Of a stretch of 64,000 nucleotides of DNA, positions 42,476 through 51,200 are shown piece by piece. Under the pieces are notes generated by a model. The model ran no database searches. It was not told the origin of the DNA and worked only from the letters and a program-made list of their open reading frames with translations. A program made the position numbers and the translations under genes. How positions within the stretch are numbered: the first letter of the stretch is position 1; every line of letters starts with the position of its first letter. Where the stretch lies: assembly GCF_937920985.1 (NCBI RefSeq), contig NZ_CALDXR010000013.1, forward strand, positions 1 through 64,000, given 5' to 3'. The DNA is from an uncultured Phascolarctobacterium sp. (GTDB taxonomy: Bacteria; Bacillota; Negativicutes; Acidaminococcales; Acidaminococcaceae).

Positions 42476-43858
42476 ATGAAGCAGATAATTCCCGTAAAAC
42501 TGGGTGATAATATTACATTAACGATTAATGGTCTTGGCAGCAGCGGTGAGGGCGTAGGCAAGTACGAGGGCTTTACGGTTTTCGTTAAGGGAGCACTGCC
42601 TGAGGAAGAGGTGCGCGTAAAAATTACCTTGGTAAAGAAAAGCTATGCAGTTGGTGCACTGGAGGAGATTGTCAAAGCGTCTGCCGAGCGTGTGGAGCCT
42701 GCGTGCCCGGTATACAAGGAATGCGGTGGCTGCCAACTGCAGCATTTGAGCTATAAGGGACAGCTGGCGTGCAAGCGTCAGCAGGTGCAGGATGCGCTTA
42801 CCCGTATCGGACATCTGGAGTTGGAGGCATTGCCGGTGTTGGGGGCGGCGGAGCCATGGAGCTACCGCAACAAGATGCAGTTCCCGGCGGCAGCGGACGC
42901 TGAAGGCGTGCTGCAGATAGGCTGCTATGCAGCGGCAACGCACAGCGTTGTAGATACGGATGCCTGCATGATTTCCAAAGAGGCGAACAATGCGATTATG
43001 AAAACGGTGCGCACCTGGATGCAGCATTATAACATCAGCGCCTACGACGAAAAGACAGGCAAGGGACTCGTGCGCCATATTATGGGACGCGTGGGCGTGC
43101 ACAGCGGCGAGGTGATGGCGGTTATCATTACCTCCGGCTATGATATTCCGCACCGCGGCGTACTCATTGAATGGCTGAAGCGCCATGTTCCGGGCCTTGT
43201 GAGCGTAGTGCAGAACATCAACAAAAAGCAGACGAACGTGGTCATGGGCAGCAAGACGCGTGTGCTGTACGGACCGGAATCGATTAAGGACAGCCTGGGC
43301 AGCCTGAGCTTCCATATTTCTGCGCAGGCCTTCTTCCAGGTGAACAGCGAGCAGGCAGAAAAGCTATATAATAAGGCGCTGGAGTTTGCGGCGCTGAGCG
43401 GTAAGGAAACCGTGGTGGACGTTTATTGCGGTACCGGTACGATTTCTCTGTATCTTGCGCGTCACGCCAAACAGGTTTATGGTATTGAGATTGTGACGCC
43501 TGCGATTGAGAATGCGAAGAAGAACGCCGAAGAGAATAAATGCGCTAATGCGGAATTTATCTGCGGTGATGCAGCGGTAGAGCTGCCGAAGCTGTTGGCT
43601 GGCGGCGTGCGTCCTGACGTTGTGGTAGTTGATCCTCCGCGTGCGGGCTGCGAGCAGAAGGTGCTGGCGGCGATTGCGGATGTACAGCCTGAGCGTGTTG
43701 TTTATGTGTCCTGTAACCCTGCATCCTTGGCGCGTGATTTGGCGTTTATGGAGCAGCATGGGTATAAGGCGATTGTGGCGCAGCCGGTGGATATGTTCCC
43801 GATGACGAGCCATGTGGAAACTGTGGTGCTGTTAAACCGCATGAATACGGCATTTTAA
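42476..43858 (+). CDS. RlmD/RumA-family 23S rRNA (uracil-C5)-methyltransferase
   Basis: The 460-residue enzyme has an N-terminal TRAM domain (residues 1-65) and Fe-S cysteines in ACPVYKECGGCQLQHLSY. The SAM domain has VDVYCGTGTISL near 313, and the catalytic cysteine lies in VDPPRAGCEQK near 388, with SCNPASLARD next. It methylates uridine in 23S rRNA; whether at U1939 or U747 is not clear. The ATG at 42476 follows AGGTGG. A longer in-frame start is rejected. Confidence 0.92.
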   Translation: MKQIIPVKLGDNITLTINGLGSSGEGVGKYEGFTVFVKGALPEEEVRVKITLVKKSYAVGALEEIVKASAERVEPACPVYKECGGCQLQHLSYKGQLACKRQQVQDALTRIGHLELEALPVLGAAEPWSYRNKMQFPAAADAEGVLQIGCYAAATHSVVDTDACMISKEANNAIMKTVRTWMQHYNISAYDEKTGKGLVRHIMGRVGVHSGEVMAVIITSGYDIPHRGVLIEWLKRHVPGLVSVVQNINKKQTNVVMGSKTRVLYGPESIKDSLGSLSFHISAQAFFQVNSEQAEKLYNKALEFAALSGKETVVDVYCGTGTISLYLARHAKQVYGIEIVTPAIENAKKNAEENKCANAEFICGDAAVELPKLLAGGVRPDVVVVDPPRAGCEQKVLAAIADVQPERVVYVSCNPASLARDLAFMEQHGYKAIVAQPVDMFPMTSHVETVVLLNRMNTAF

Positions 43859-43879
43859 GGGTTTCGGAAGGGTGAAATT

Positions 43880-43907
43880 TGTGCGCATGTGCGCATTTTG
43901 TGCGCAA
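43880..43907 (+). repeat. Three GTGCGCA repeats
   Basis: GTGCGCA occurs three times in 28 bases, two of them 8 bases apart, in the gap before the AAA/PD-(D/E)XK gene. The role is unknown. Confidence 0.6.
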
Positions 43908-44049
43908 TTCGTATATCAATATCTTTTGCAACTTTATAGAAGGAGCCTTGCGTAAGCTGGTGGCTTAAGGAAAGCTTAAGCGTGAGGGTTTATATGAAGA
44001 CATCCTTTCAATACTTCCCGAATAGCTTCAGAAGGGAGCGTGTTATATA

Positions 44050-45753
44050 ATGACTAAGCAATTAAAGCTGCCTGTAGGCATAGACAGCTTTGAAGAAATC
44101 CGCAAAAGTGAATTTTATTATGTTGATAAAACAAGGCTTGTTGAGCAGCTTTTGGAGAACTGGGGCGCAGTAAATCTGTTTACCAGACCGCGTCGCTTTG
44201 GCAAGACTCTAAATATGAGCATGCTCAAGTGCTTTTTTGAAATAGGTACGGACAGAACTCTGTTTGATGGACTTTATATAGCTGAAAAGCAGCCGCTTTG
44301 CGAGCAGTATCTTGGAAAATTCCCTGTGCTGTTTATTTCGCTCAAGGGAGTTGACGGCGAGAGCTTTGAGCAAGCAAGCTATGCATTTACTAACATAGTT
44401 GCTAATGAAGCCAGACGCTTTGCTTTTTTGCTTGCTAGTGACAAGCTTACCGAAAAGGATAAGGATGAATACCGTGCGCTGATTGCTATGCGTGAGGGAA
44501 TATACACTATGGATGAAAAAATCCTTGCCACCTCTTTGCAAAAGCTTTCAGAACTTTTGTGTAAGCATTATGATAAGCAGGCTATCATTCTTATTGATGA
44601 ATACGATGTTCCTTTGGATAAGGCCTTTCAAAATGGCTATTACCGAGAAATGGTTACGCTGCTCAGAGGCATATTTGGCAACGCGTTAAAAAGCAATCCT
44701 TTTCTGAAGTTTGCTGTTTTGACAGGCTGTCTGCGCGTATCGAAGGAAAGCATTTTTACCGGCATGAATAATTTTAAGGTGCTTTCTATAACTGATCCGC
44801 GTTTTGATGAACAGTTTGGTTTTACTGAAGATGAGGTGAGCCAGCTGCTTGCTGCCTATCATTTGGAGGAGCATTTACCGGAAATCAAGGAATGGTATGA
44901 CGGTTACCGCTTTGGCGATGCCGATGTATATTGTCCTTGGGATGTAATCAATTACGTGGATTTGCTGCGCTATGATGCTCAGGCAAAGCCGCAGGCTTAC
45001 TGGATTAACACCAGCAGCAATGCTTTAGTGAAGCGTTTTGTGGATAAGGCAGATAAATCCACGAGGGATGAGCTGGAGCGTCTTGTTGCAGGTGAGCAGA
45101 TAGAAAAGCATTTGCGTCTTGATTTGACCTATGATGAGATTGATAATAGTATCGAGAACCTTTGGAGCGTTTTGTTTACGACTGGTTATCTGACTCAGGC
45201 AGGCATGACGGAGGATGGTGCTTATAAGCTTATTATCCCTAACGCGGAGGTTAGAGAGGTTTATAAGCTGCAAATACAGGATTGGTTTAAGCGCATTGTT
45301 TTTGCCAATACGGAGCAGCTGGAGCTTTTTTGGCAGGCTTTAGCAAAAGGTGATGCCAAGGCAGCAGAAAGATATTTAAACAAGACTTTGAGTAATAATA
45401 TCAGCCTTTTTGATATCAAGGGACAAGCAAAGGATAGGGAAAACAGCTATCACTTATTTTTGGCAGGCTTGCTTATCGGTAATGCTGAGTGGCTGGTGCG
45501 TTCTAATAGGGAAGCAGGCGATGGCTTTGCTGATATAATAGTGGAAACCGATGATCCTGATGCCGGACTTGTTATTGAGCTGAAGAGCGTTAGCGGGATT
45601 ACGGAGCTGGACGGCGCGTGCGCGAAAGCTTTGCAGCAGATACATGAGCGTCATTATGACGAATATTTGCGTGATGAGGGACGTGAGGATATTTGGGCGT
45701 ATGGCATTGCCTTTTATAAGAAAAGGTGCAGGGTTATGGCAGAGAGAATATAA
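44050..45753 (+). CDS. AAA-ATPase-like protein with PD-(D/E)XK nuclease domain
   Basis: The 567-residue protein matches the widespread AAA-ATPase-like/PDDEXK_9 group. The N-terminus reads LPVGIDSFEEIRKSEFYYVDKT. The P-loop is RPRRFGKTLNM near residues 38-48 and the Walker B is AIILIDEYDVPLD near 176-188. The C-terminal nuclease core has GFADIIVE and LVIELKSV, with the Asp and Glu-x-Lys of the fold. These genes are abundant in gut bacteria and behave like mobile cargo. Base composition is more A+T-rich than its neighbours. A GGGAGCG site precedes the ATG. The function is unknown. Confidence 0.85.
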   Translation: MTKQLKLPVGIDSFEEIRKSEFYYVDKTRLVEQLLENWGAVNLFTRPRRFGKTLNMSMLKCFFEIGTDRTLFDGLYIAEKQPLCEQYLGKFPVLFISLKGVDGESFEQASYAFTNIVANEARRFAFLLASDKLTEKDKDEYRALIAMREGIYTMDEKILATSLQKLSELLCKHYDKQAIILIDEYDVPLDKAFQNGYYREMVTLLRGIFGNALKSNPFLKFAVLTGCLRVSKESIFTGMNNFKVLSITDPRFDEQFGFTEDEVSQLLAAYHLEEHLPEIKEWYDGYRFGDADVYCPWDVINYVDLLRYDAQAKPQAYWINTSSNALVKRFVDKADKSTRDELERLVAGEQIEKHLRLDLTYDEIDNSIENLWSVLFTTGYLTQAGMTEDGAYKLIIPNAEVREVYKLQIQDWFKRIVFANTEQLELFWQALAKGDAKAAERYLNKTLSNNISLFDIKGQAKDRENSYHLFLAGLLIGNAEWLVRSNREAGDGFADIIVETDDPDAGLVIELKSVSGITELDGACAKALQQIHERHYDEYLRDEGREDIWAYGIAFYKKRCRVMAERI

Positions 45754-45775
45754 GCTATGGTTCCCATAAAATTAA

Positions 45776-45824
45776 AGGATTCCGCAGCTTACCTGATGCA
45801 GGTAGTCTGGCGGAATCCTTTTTT
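45776..45824. terminator. Bidirectional terminator between the AAA gene and iadA
   Basis: AAGGATTCCGC pairs with GCGGAATCCTT around an inner TACCTG/CAGGTA stem, with T and A flanks on each side. Confidence 0.85.
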
Positions 45825-45838
45825 ACAACTTACCCTTT

Positions 45839-47008
45839 TTATTTTTCAAAAGTACCTTTTACAAGCGCTTCACCTGCTGCCACCATAATCTGACCTTTGG
45901 CAATTACAGTGTCAACGTCATATGTATTGCTGTAAATAATCAGGTCGGCATCACTGTCAGGCTGCAGGCAGCCCTTTTGCGGATATAAGCCGTTCGCCTG
46001 CGCAGGATTACTGCTGACAACCTTTGCTACAACATCCGTGGGAACGCCTGCAAGCAGAGCCTCCTTAACCTCCTCCTGGAAGGAATCCGGCGATACAGCA
46101 AGCTGCTTTCGCCTGCCGTCCGGAAGCGTTACGCTCATGCAGCCGTTGGCATCTGAGCTCATGGTGATTCTGTCCAGCGGCACGCCCTCTTCGTAAAGAA
46201 TTTTGATAGCGTCACTGGGCTTGACGCAGGCAGGGAAGCCATCCTGTTCCCTGATGCCGGAGGTGATATCCACATAACCGCCTAAGCGGGCAAATTCCTT
46301 GGCCTGCTCAAAAAGATGGAAGGCACGGTTAACGTGGGTGGGGATAAAATGACGGGCGGGGATTTCTGTTTCCTTGACAATCGCCAGCAGGACGTCCATG
46401 CCACGCTTGCCCACGCCCATGTGGAACTGCACGACGCCGGCCTTGCCGGAAAGCATGCCGCCCAGACGAGCCTGAGTAAGCACCTTTTCCAGCTCCTCGC
46501 GTGTAGGCTGCGAGCTTCTGTGGTCGGATAGAGCAACTTCGCCGATGCCAAGGCATTCGTTAATCAGGATGATGTCGCGGCGTACATCGCCGGTCATATT
46601 GTGCAGGGGGATTTCGTAGGAGCCGGTGAGCATGTACGCGGTGATGCCTTCATGCGTCAGACCTCTGGCCTTGGCCAGCAGGCTTTCGTTATGCCTTGAG
46701 GTGCCGTCGGTGCCTAATACGCCGACTACGGTAGTAATGCCAACCTTTGTCAGCTCGCTGAGGTTGATTTCCGGCGTGCGGCTGTAGGGGCCGGATTCAC
46801 CGCCGCCACCGATGATGTGCACGTGCTGGTCAACATAACCGGGGACTACCTTGCGCTCTTGGGCGTCAAGGATTTGGCAGTCCAGGCCTTGGGGAGCGGT
46901 GAGCTGTTGGCCTATTTTGGCGATTTTGTCGTTGATGATCAGGAGGTCGACGATTCCGAGGGGCTGCGGAGCATAGACATCCGCGTTTTTAATCAGTAAG
47001 CAGTTCAT
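45839..47008 (-). CDS. iadA: Beta-aspartyl (isoaspartyl) dipeptidase
   Basis: The 389-residue amidohydrolase splits isoaspartyl dipeptides formed by protein ageing. The metal motif is VDQHVHIIGGGGESGPYSR near residues 59-77. HFIPTHVNR near 217, GYVDITSG and SSDANG near 285 complete the dinuclear site, and the carbamylated lysine lies in the KAGVVQFH region. A GGAG-type site precedes the ATG. It stands alone. Confidence 0.93.
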   Translation of the reverse strand: MNCLLIKNADVYAPQPLGIVDLLIINDKIAKIGQQLTAPQGLDCQILDAQERKVVPGYVDQHVHIIGGGGESGPYSRTPEINLSELTKVGITTVVGVLGTDGTSRHNESLLAKARGLTHEGITAYMLTGSYEIPLHNMTGDVRRDIILINECLGIGEVALSDHRSSQPTREELEKVLTQARLGGMLSGKAGVVQFHMGVGKRGMDVLLAIVKETEIPARHFIPTHVNRAFHLFEQAKEFARLGGYVDITSGIREQDGFPACVKPSDAIKILYEEGVPLDRITMSSDANGCMSVTLPDGRRKQLAVSPDSFQEEVKEALLAGVPTDVVAKVVSSNPAQANGLYPQKGCLQPDSDADLIIYSNTYDVDTVIAKGQIMVAAGEALVKGTFEK

Positions 47009-47192
47009 GTGAGGATTCTCCGTTTCTGAATTTATTTATGCTTTAATTATACACTGAATTGTTGAAAATAGCACTTGGGAGAAGAAAGTTTTCGGGGGAT
47101 TATGGTATAATAGAGATAATATATAGCTGAAACGTTTGCAGGAGCTTGATGAGGCATAAGAATTTACCTTTCCTCCCCAAAAATTCCCCCTC

Positions 47193-47232
47193 GCCCTACC
47201 CGAATTCGCGCTTTCGGGTAGGGCGCTTTTCT
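47193..47232 (+). terminator. Terminator-like hairpin before the SH3 gene
   Basis: GCCCTACCCGAA pairs perfectly with TTCGGGTAGGGC around eight bases, followed by GCTTTTCTTCTTTT. No coding frame precedes it on this strand within 150 bases, while a TATAAT lies at 47107-47112. A short untranslated transcript is possible. Confidence 0.6.
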
Positions 47233-47304
47233 TCTTTTCACGCTACAATATAATCAGGAAAATAACTGCCAGTAACGCAGATGGCAGGAATAGGAGGGAT
47301 GGAT

Positions 47305-48111
47305 ATGCAAAAGAAAATATTCTTAAGCGCAGCGCTTGGTCTGGCAATATTTGCCAACACTGCCTTTGCTGAAGTTAACACAGCTTATTTGGCCAACGAG
47401 CTCAGGTCTTATCCCGGCTGGCCGCTGGAGGTATATTGCAACGCAACTGATGTTAATGTCAGAACACAGCCTAACACCGATTGTGATGTTATCACCATGC
47501 TGCAAAGGGGAGATAAATTTTATGTAAGCAGAGTTGTGGATGTAGTAAAAAGTGAATATAAATGGCTTCTTGGTACTACTGAAAAGGGCCATGTTGGTTT
47601 TATGGCAAGCAAATATCTTGATACAACCCCGCAAGCTGCCAGCGCAGCAGGACGCTTTAATGCTGCCCTGGAGGCAGATTGGATTATGGATCCCGAGATT
47701 TTTGCTTCAGGTGCCTATTACCCGGGGCCTGTGGAGCAGAATACGGATGATACTATCTCCTATGCCGATAAGAAGCTGCAGGTCGGACCGCGCTTGTTCT
47801 ATATAGATTCGTCAAAAAACAGAGTTAGTGAGGTGAAAATCAATAAGCTTCATGGCATGATGGCAGGCTATGCTGTCGGCCAGCTGCTTAATACTGACAG
47901 CCAGATTCGTTTGGACGGTTACCTGAAAATGAACGGCTGGGAGGATGATTATATGGGCGGAGGCCGTTCTGATACGCATTATATGATCGGCTGGTTGAAA
48001 TATGCCTATAACGCAAGAGGGCAAAAATTCCTGCACAAGAGCTTTTATGTGAAATTGGATTCTAAAGATGTGATTTCGGAAATTATTTACTGCGAGCATG
48101 ACGTTCATTAA
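47305..48111 (+). CDS. Exported protein with bacterial SH3 domain
   Basis: The 268-residue protein has a signal peptide ending NTAFA near residue 22. A bacterial SH3 domain lies at about residues 44-105 (CNATDVNVRTQPNTDCDVITMLQRGDKF and on to GHVGFMASKYLD). The C-terminal 150 residues are not recognised. Such SH3 domains often bind peptidoglycan. AGGAGGG fixes the ATG at 47305. A second exported protein gene follows 57 bases later, so they may act together in the envelope. Confidence 0.78.
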   Translation: MQKKIFLSAALGLAIFANTAFAEVNTAYLANELRSYPGWPLEVYCNATDVNVRTQPNTDCDVITMLQRGDKFYVSRVVDVVKSEYKWLLGTTEKGHVGFMASKYLDTTPQAASAAGRFNAALEADWIMDPEIFASGAYYPGPVEQNTDDTISYADKKLQVGPRLFYIDSSKNRVSEVKINKLHGMMAGYAVGQLLNTDSQIRLDGYLKMNGWEDDYMGGGRSDTHYMIGWLKYAYNARGQKFLHKSFYVKLDSKDVISEIIYCEHDVH

Positions 48112-48168
48112 GCAAAGTAAAGGACAAAGCAATTTTTGCTAAAACATCTTTTGACAGGAGGTGGCGTA

Positions 48169-48954
48169 ATGAAGCGGAAGCTGTTTAAGAGCATGTGCCT
48201 GGCAATGCTTCTGGCGGCATTTGCCGGTTACGGCACAGAAAAAAATGCCGTATTGCCGCAGATGGATTTGCCTAAGGCGGAGGCCGCTGCCAAAGCAGCG
48301 CCGGTCTATGAGCAGGAATATGCGAAGGTTGTAGACAGCGTTTATGAATTTATCTCTGACGGTACGAGTGATAACCTGCCGGAGCAGGGAAGAACAGGCA
48401 TCTGCGAGGTGCGGGATTTCGCCAGCCGGGAGGCAGCCCTGCAGCAGCTTGGCTACACGCTGCAGGATATCAGCGGCGACGGTGTTCCGGAGTTGCTTAT
48501 CGGTTGGATTAGCCAAAAACGCGGCGTGGGGCATTACGGTAAGGAGATTTATGCGATTTACACCTTTGCGGACGACAGAGTGAAATACGTTGCGGAGGGC
48601 TGGAGCCGCAGCAGTTTGCAGCTTATGGCAAATGACAATCTGGTGACACGAGGCGGCACCGGCATTTCGCATCAGGTGCTTGCTGTGGAGCATTTGCAGC
48701 CTGACGGCAACCTCGGATGCTATGAGCTTTATTTTACCTGGCCGAAGGATGACGGCCTTTGCGTTTACCGTAACATGAACTGTAGAAGTGAGGCAGATGC
48801 TGCGCAGGAAACAGATATGACTGTGGAAGAGTTCAATGAAATGAGGTCTGAATACGCTAATAACAGTGTTGAAATTGAATATTTGCCGTTGAAGGACTTC
48901 AAAAAGCAGGGCTTTAAGGGTCTGATGAGGCAGTATCTTTCTGCAGGAAGGTGA
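48169..48954 (+). CDS. Unknown exported protein with a degenerate lipobox
   Basis: The 261-residue protein starts MKRKLFKSMCLAMLLAAFAG and then has Y21 where a lipoprotein would carry the lipidated cysteine. One base change (TGC to TAC) would explain this. The rest (DVSGDGVPELLIGW-like segment near residue 105, reading DISGDGVPELLIG) resembles FG-GAP/EF-loop style surface proteins. I do not recognise the family. ACAGGAGG fixes the ATG at 48169. It lies behind the SH3 protein gene and before a terminator. Confidence 0.7.
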   Translation: MKRKLFKSMCLAMLLAAFAGYGTEKNAVLPQMDLPKAEAAAKAAPVYEQEYAKVVDSVYEFISDGTSDNLPEQGRTGICEVRDFASREAALQQLGYTLQDISGDGVPELLIGWISQKRGVGHYGKEIYAIYTFADDRVKYVAEGWSRSSLQLMANDNLVTRGGTGISHQVLAVEHLQPDGNLGCYELYFTWPKDDGLCVYRNMNCRSEADAAQETDMTVEEFNEMRSEYANNSVEIEYLPLKDFKKQGFKGLMRQYLSAGR

Positions 48955-48989
48955 ATAAAAGGGCTGATGTGCAGAGCCGGAAATATGAT

Positions 48990-49024
48990 GGCAGTCGGCA
49001 TTTAACCGGCTGCCGTTTTTTTTG
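48990..49024 (+). terminator. Terminator after the exported-protein pair
   Basis: GGCAGTCGG pairs with CCGGCTGCC around ATTTAA-type loop bases, followed by eight or more T. Confidence 0.85.
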
Positions 49025-49124
49025 AGGTGAAATAAACAGCGATATATAGTATAATATACATAACTGTAACTGATATACGCTTATAACGGCTTTATATCAA
49101 AAATTTTTATGAGGTGAATTAATA

Positions 49125-49568
49125 ATGAGCAATGAATTAACCGGACGTAATGTAGGAAAAACCTGTCGCGTACACTATAAAGGTACCTTTAATGACGGCA
49201 AGCAATTTGATTCCTCCTATGACCGTGGCGAGCCGCTGGAATTTGTTTGCGGCGCAGGCCAGATGATCAAAGGCTTTGACGCAGCTGTTGCTGACCTGGA
49301 GGTTGGTGCTGAGGTTGATATCCATCTGCTGCCGGCAGAAGCATATGGCGAGGCTGATCCGCAGGCTATCTTCACCATGCCGATTGCCCAGCTGCCGGGT
49401 TCCGAAAACCTGACCGTCGGCCAGAGAGTTTATCTGCAGAATCAATTTGGTCAGCCGGTACCTGTACTGGTAACTGAAAAGGACGATACCAACATAACCT
49501 TTGATGCTAACCATGAAATGGCTGGTAAGGAATTGAACTTCCATATTGAGCTGGTAGAGGTAAAATAA
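49125..49568 (+). CDS. FKBP-type peptidyl-prolyl isomerase (SlyD-like)
   Basis: The 147-residue protein has the split FKBP domain of SlyD: VHYKGTFNDGKQFDSSY, then the insert-in-flap region PAEAYGEADPQAIFTMP, then the second FKBP strand set ending FHIELVEVK. It isomerises prolyl bonds and chaperones folding. The metal-binding His/Cys tail of E. coli SlyD is absent. A GAGGTG site precedes the ATG. It stands alone. Confidence 0.92.
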   Translation: MSNELTGRNVGKTCRVHYKGTFNDGKQFDSSYDRGEPLEFVCGAGQMIKGFDAAVADLEVGAEVDIHLLPAEAYGEADPQAIFTMPIAQLPGSENLTVGQRVYLQNQFGQPVPVLVTEKDDTNITFDANHEMAGKELNFHIELVEVK

Positions 49569-49632
49569 AGCTTCAGTCTTGTTTGCGATAAAATATTACT
49601 TGCTCTTATAGTCTATGGAATTTACTATATGA

Positions 49633-49651
49633 ATATGTTATAATAACATAT
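49633..49651. promoter_or_regulatory. 19-base palindrome overlapping the pgi -10 box
   Basis: ATATGTTAT and ATAACATAT are exact complements around a single central A. The palindrome contains TATAAT (49639-49644) with TG two bases before it, an extended -10 promoter. A protein bound here would block transcription of pgi. Confidence 0.6.
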
Positions 49652-49698
49652 GTACAATAGCATATTATAGGTGCAACTAATATTTGGGAGTGTATATT

Positions 49699-51132
49699 TT
49701 GGAATATAAAATTGTTATGCCCAGCGGTATTGTTTTTGACTTCAACAATATGGTTGGAGCGGGCAGACTGCAAGCGCAGGAAGTGGAGCAGGCACTGCAG
49801 CAGCAGGGAGCCGCAGCCGAAAAGGCTGTGTGCGAGCTGCGAAGTACCGGTTTTTCCAAGAATCATTTATCTAAGGATGGCACGCCGGAGCATGTTTACT
49901 TTCCGCGGATGCCATATATTGCTGACGGCAACCCCAATACAGAGCAGTCGATTATTAAGCTGATGCGCTACAGCAAGCATTTGCGCAGCAAGGATGTAGT
50001 GATCTTTTTGGGTGTTGGTGGCTCCTACCTGGGCAACAAGGTTTTGTTTGATGCCTTTGGCGGTTATCATTGGAACACCAGTGCGACACTGCGCCAAGGC
50101 CAGCCCTGCATTTATTTTTCCGGCAACAATCTTGACCCGGTGGACTGTAATTCGCTGCTGTTCAAGATGCGCCGTATGGCTGGAGTAAGTGCGCAGGAAG
50201 GCAAAAAGCTGAAGATTATGCTGGTGCCGATTTCCAAATCCGGTACTACACTGGAAACTATTTCGGCCTTTACGTATTTTTATGCTAATTTGTCTCAAAA
50301 TGCTGATATCGACCTTGACTGCACGGTAGTTACCGATTTAAAGGCTCCGGTGGAAACTGCGCCGCTGTTGCAGCTGGCGGAAAAATTTGGCTGGGAGCGC
50401 TTTGATATCAAGGAGGGCATTGGCGGCCGCTTCTGCATTATGACTGACCCGGGACTCGTGACGATGGCTGCCCTGGGCGGTGATATCGAGGAGTTTTTGC
50501 GCGGTGCGCGTGATATGGATATCTATTGCCAGCAGGCGGAGCCTGCGGAGAACCCGGCACTGCTCAATGCTTTACTGAAATTCATGGCCTATGAGCGCGG
50601 ACGCGATATTGAGGTGTTCATGCCATACAGCATGCGCCTGAAATCGTTGAGCGAATGGTACGTGCAGCTGTTGGCGGAATCGTTGGGCAAGCGCCGCAAC
50701 CGTGAGGGTGAGGTAGTTTACTACGGTAGAACGCCGATTGTTGCGGTTGGTACGACGGATATGCATGCGCAGACACAGCAGCATCAGGATGGCCGTCTGA
50801 ATAAGGTGGTGCAGTTCCTGGAGGTTGCCAATCCTGAGGTGGAGGCAGTTTTGCATAATCCCTTTGCCGATGTACCGTTCTTCGATAAATACGAGGGCCT
50901 GGATATGGCGAAGGCGCTCAAGGCGGCGCTGAATGCCAATGAAGCGGCGCTGACGGGTGATAACCGTTACAATGCGCGCTTTACACTGCCAAAGCTGAAT
51001 GAGTATTATCTTGGTCAGCTGATGTACTTTTTGATGCTGACGATTGCCTACGAGGGAGAGCTGGCGGATGTGGATGCATTTGACCAGCCCGGCGTTGAGG
51101 TATATAAGAAATTAATGAAGGCTCAACTGTAA
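49699..51132 (+). CDS. pgi: Glucose-6-phosphate isomerase
   Basis: The 477-residue enzyme interconverts glucose 6-phosphate and fructose 6-phosphate. Key segments are FLGVGGSYLGNKVLFDAFGG near residues 94-113, the phosphate loop PISKSGTTLETISAF near 175-189, and IKEGIGGRFCIMTDPG near 237. I choose a TTG start at 49699, eight bases after GGGAG; other in-frame starts lack a ribosome site. It is transcribed alone from a palindromic promoter. Confidence 0.92.
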   Translation: MEYKIVMPSGIVFDFNNMVGAGRLQAQEVEQALQQQGAAAEKAVCELRSTGFSKNHLSKDGTPEHVYFPRMPYIADGNPNTEQSIIKLMRYSKHLRSKDVVIFLGVGGSYLGNKVLFDAFGGYHWNTSATLRQGQPCIYFSGNNLDPVDCNSLLFKMRRMAGVSAQEGKKLKIMLVPISKSGTTLETISAFTYFYANLSQNADIDLDCTVVTDLKAPVETAPLLQLAEKFGWERFDIKEGIGGRFCIMTDPGLVTMAALGGDIEEFLRGARDMDIYCQQAEPAENPALLNALLKFMAYERGRDIEVFMPYSMRLKSLSEWYVQLLAESLGKRRNREGEVVYYGRTPIVAVGTTDMHAQTQQHQDGRLNKVVQFLEVANPEVEAVLHNPFADVPFFDKYEGLDMAKALKAALNANEAALTGDNRYNARFTLPKLNEYYLGQLMYFLMLTIAYEGELADVDAFDQPGVEVYKKLMKAQL

Positions 51133-51150
51133 ATTTTAAAAGAAAAAATT

Positions 51151-51188
51151 AGACGTTGTGTGCTGAAAAGCACGCAACGTCTTTTTGC
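51151..51188. terminator. Terminator between pgi and the acyltransferase gene
   Basis: AGACGTTG pairs with CAACGTCT, with inner TGTGCT/AGCACG pairing, followed by TTTT. The A run before it may serve the opposite strand. Confidence 0.85.
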
Positions 51189-51200
51189 TTTGTATTGAAT

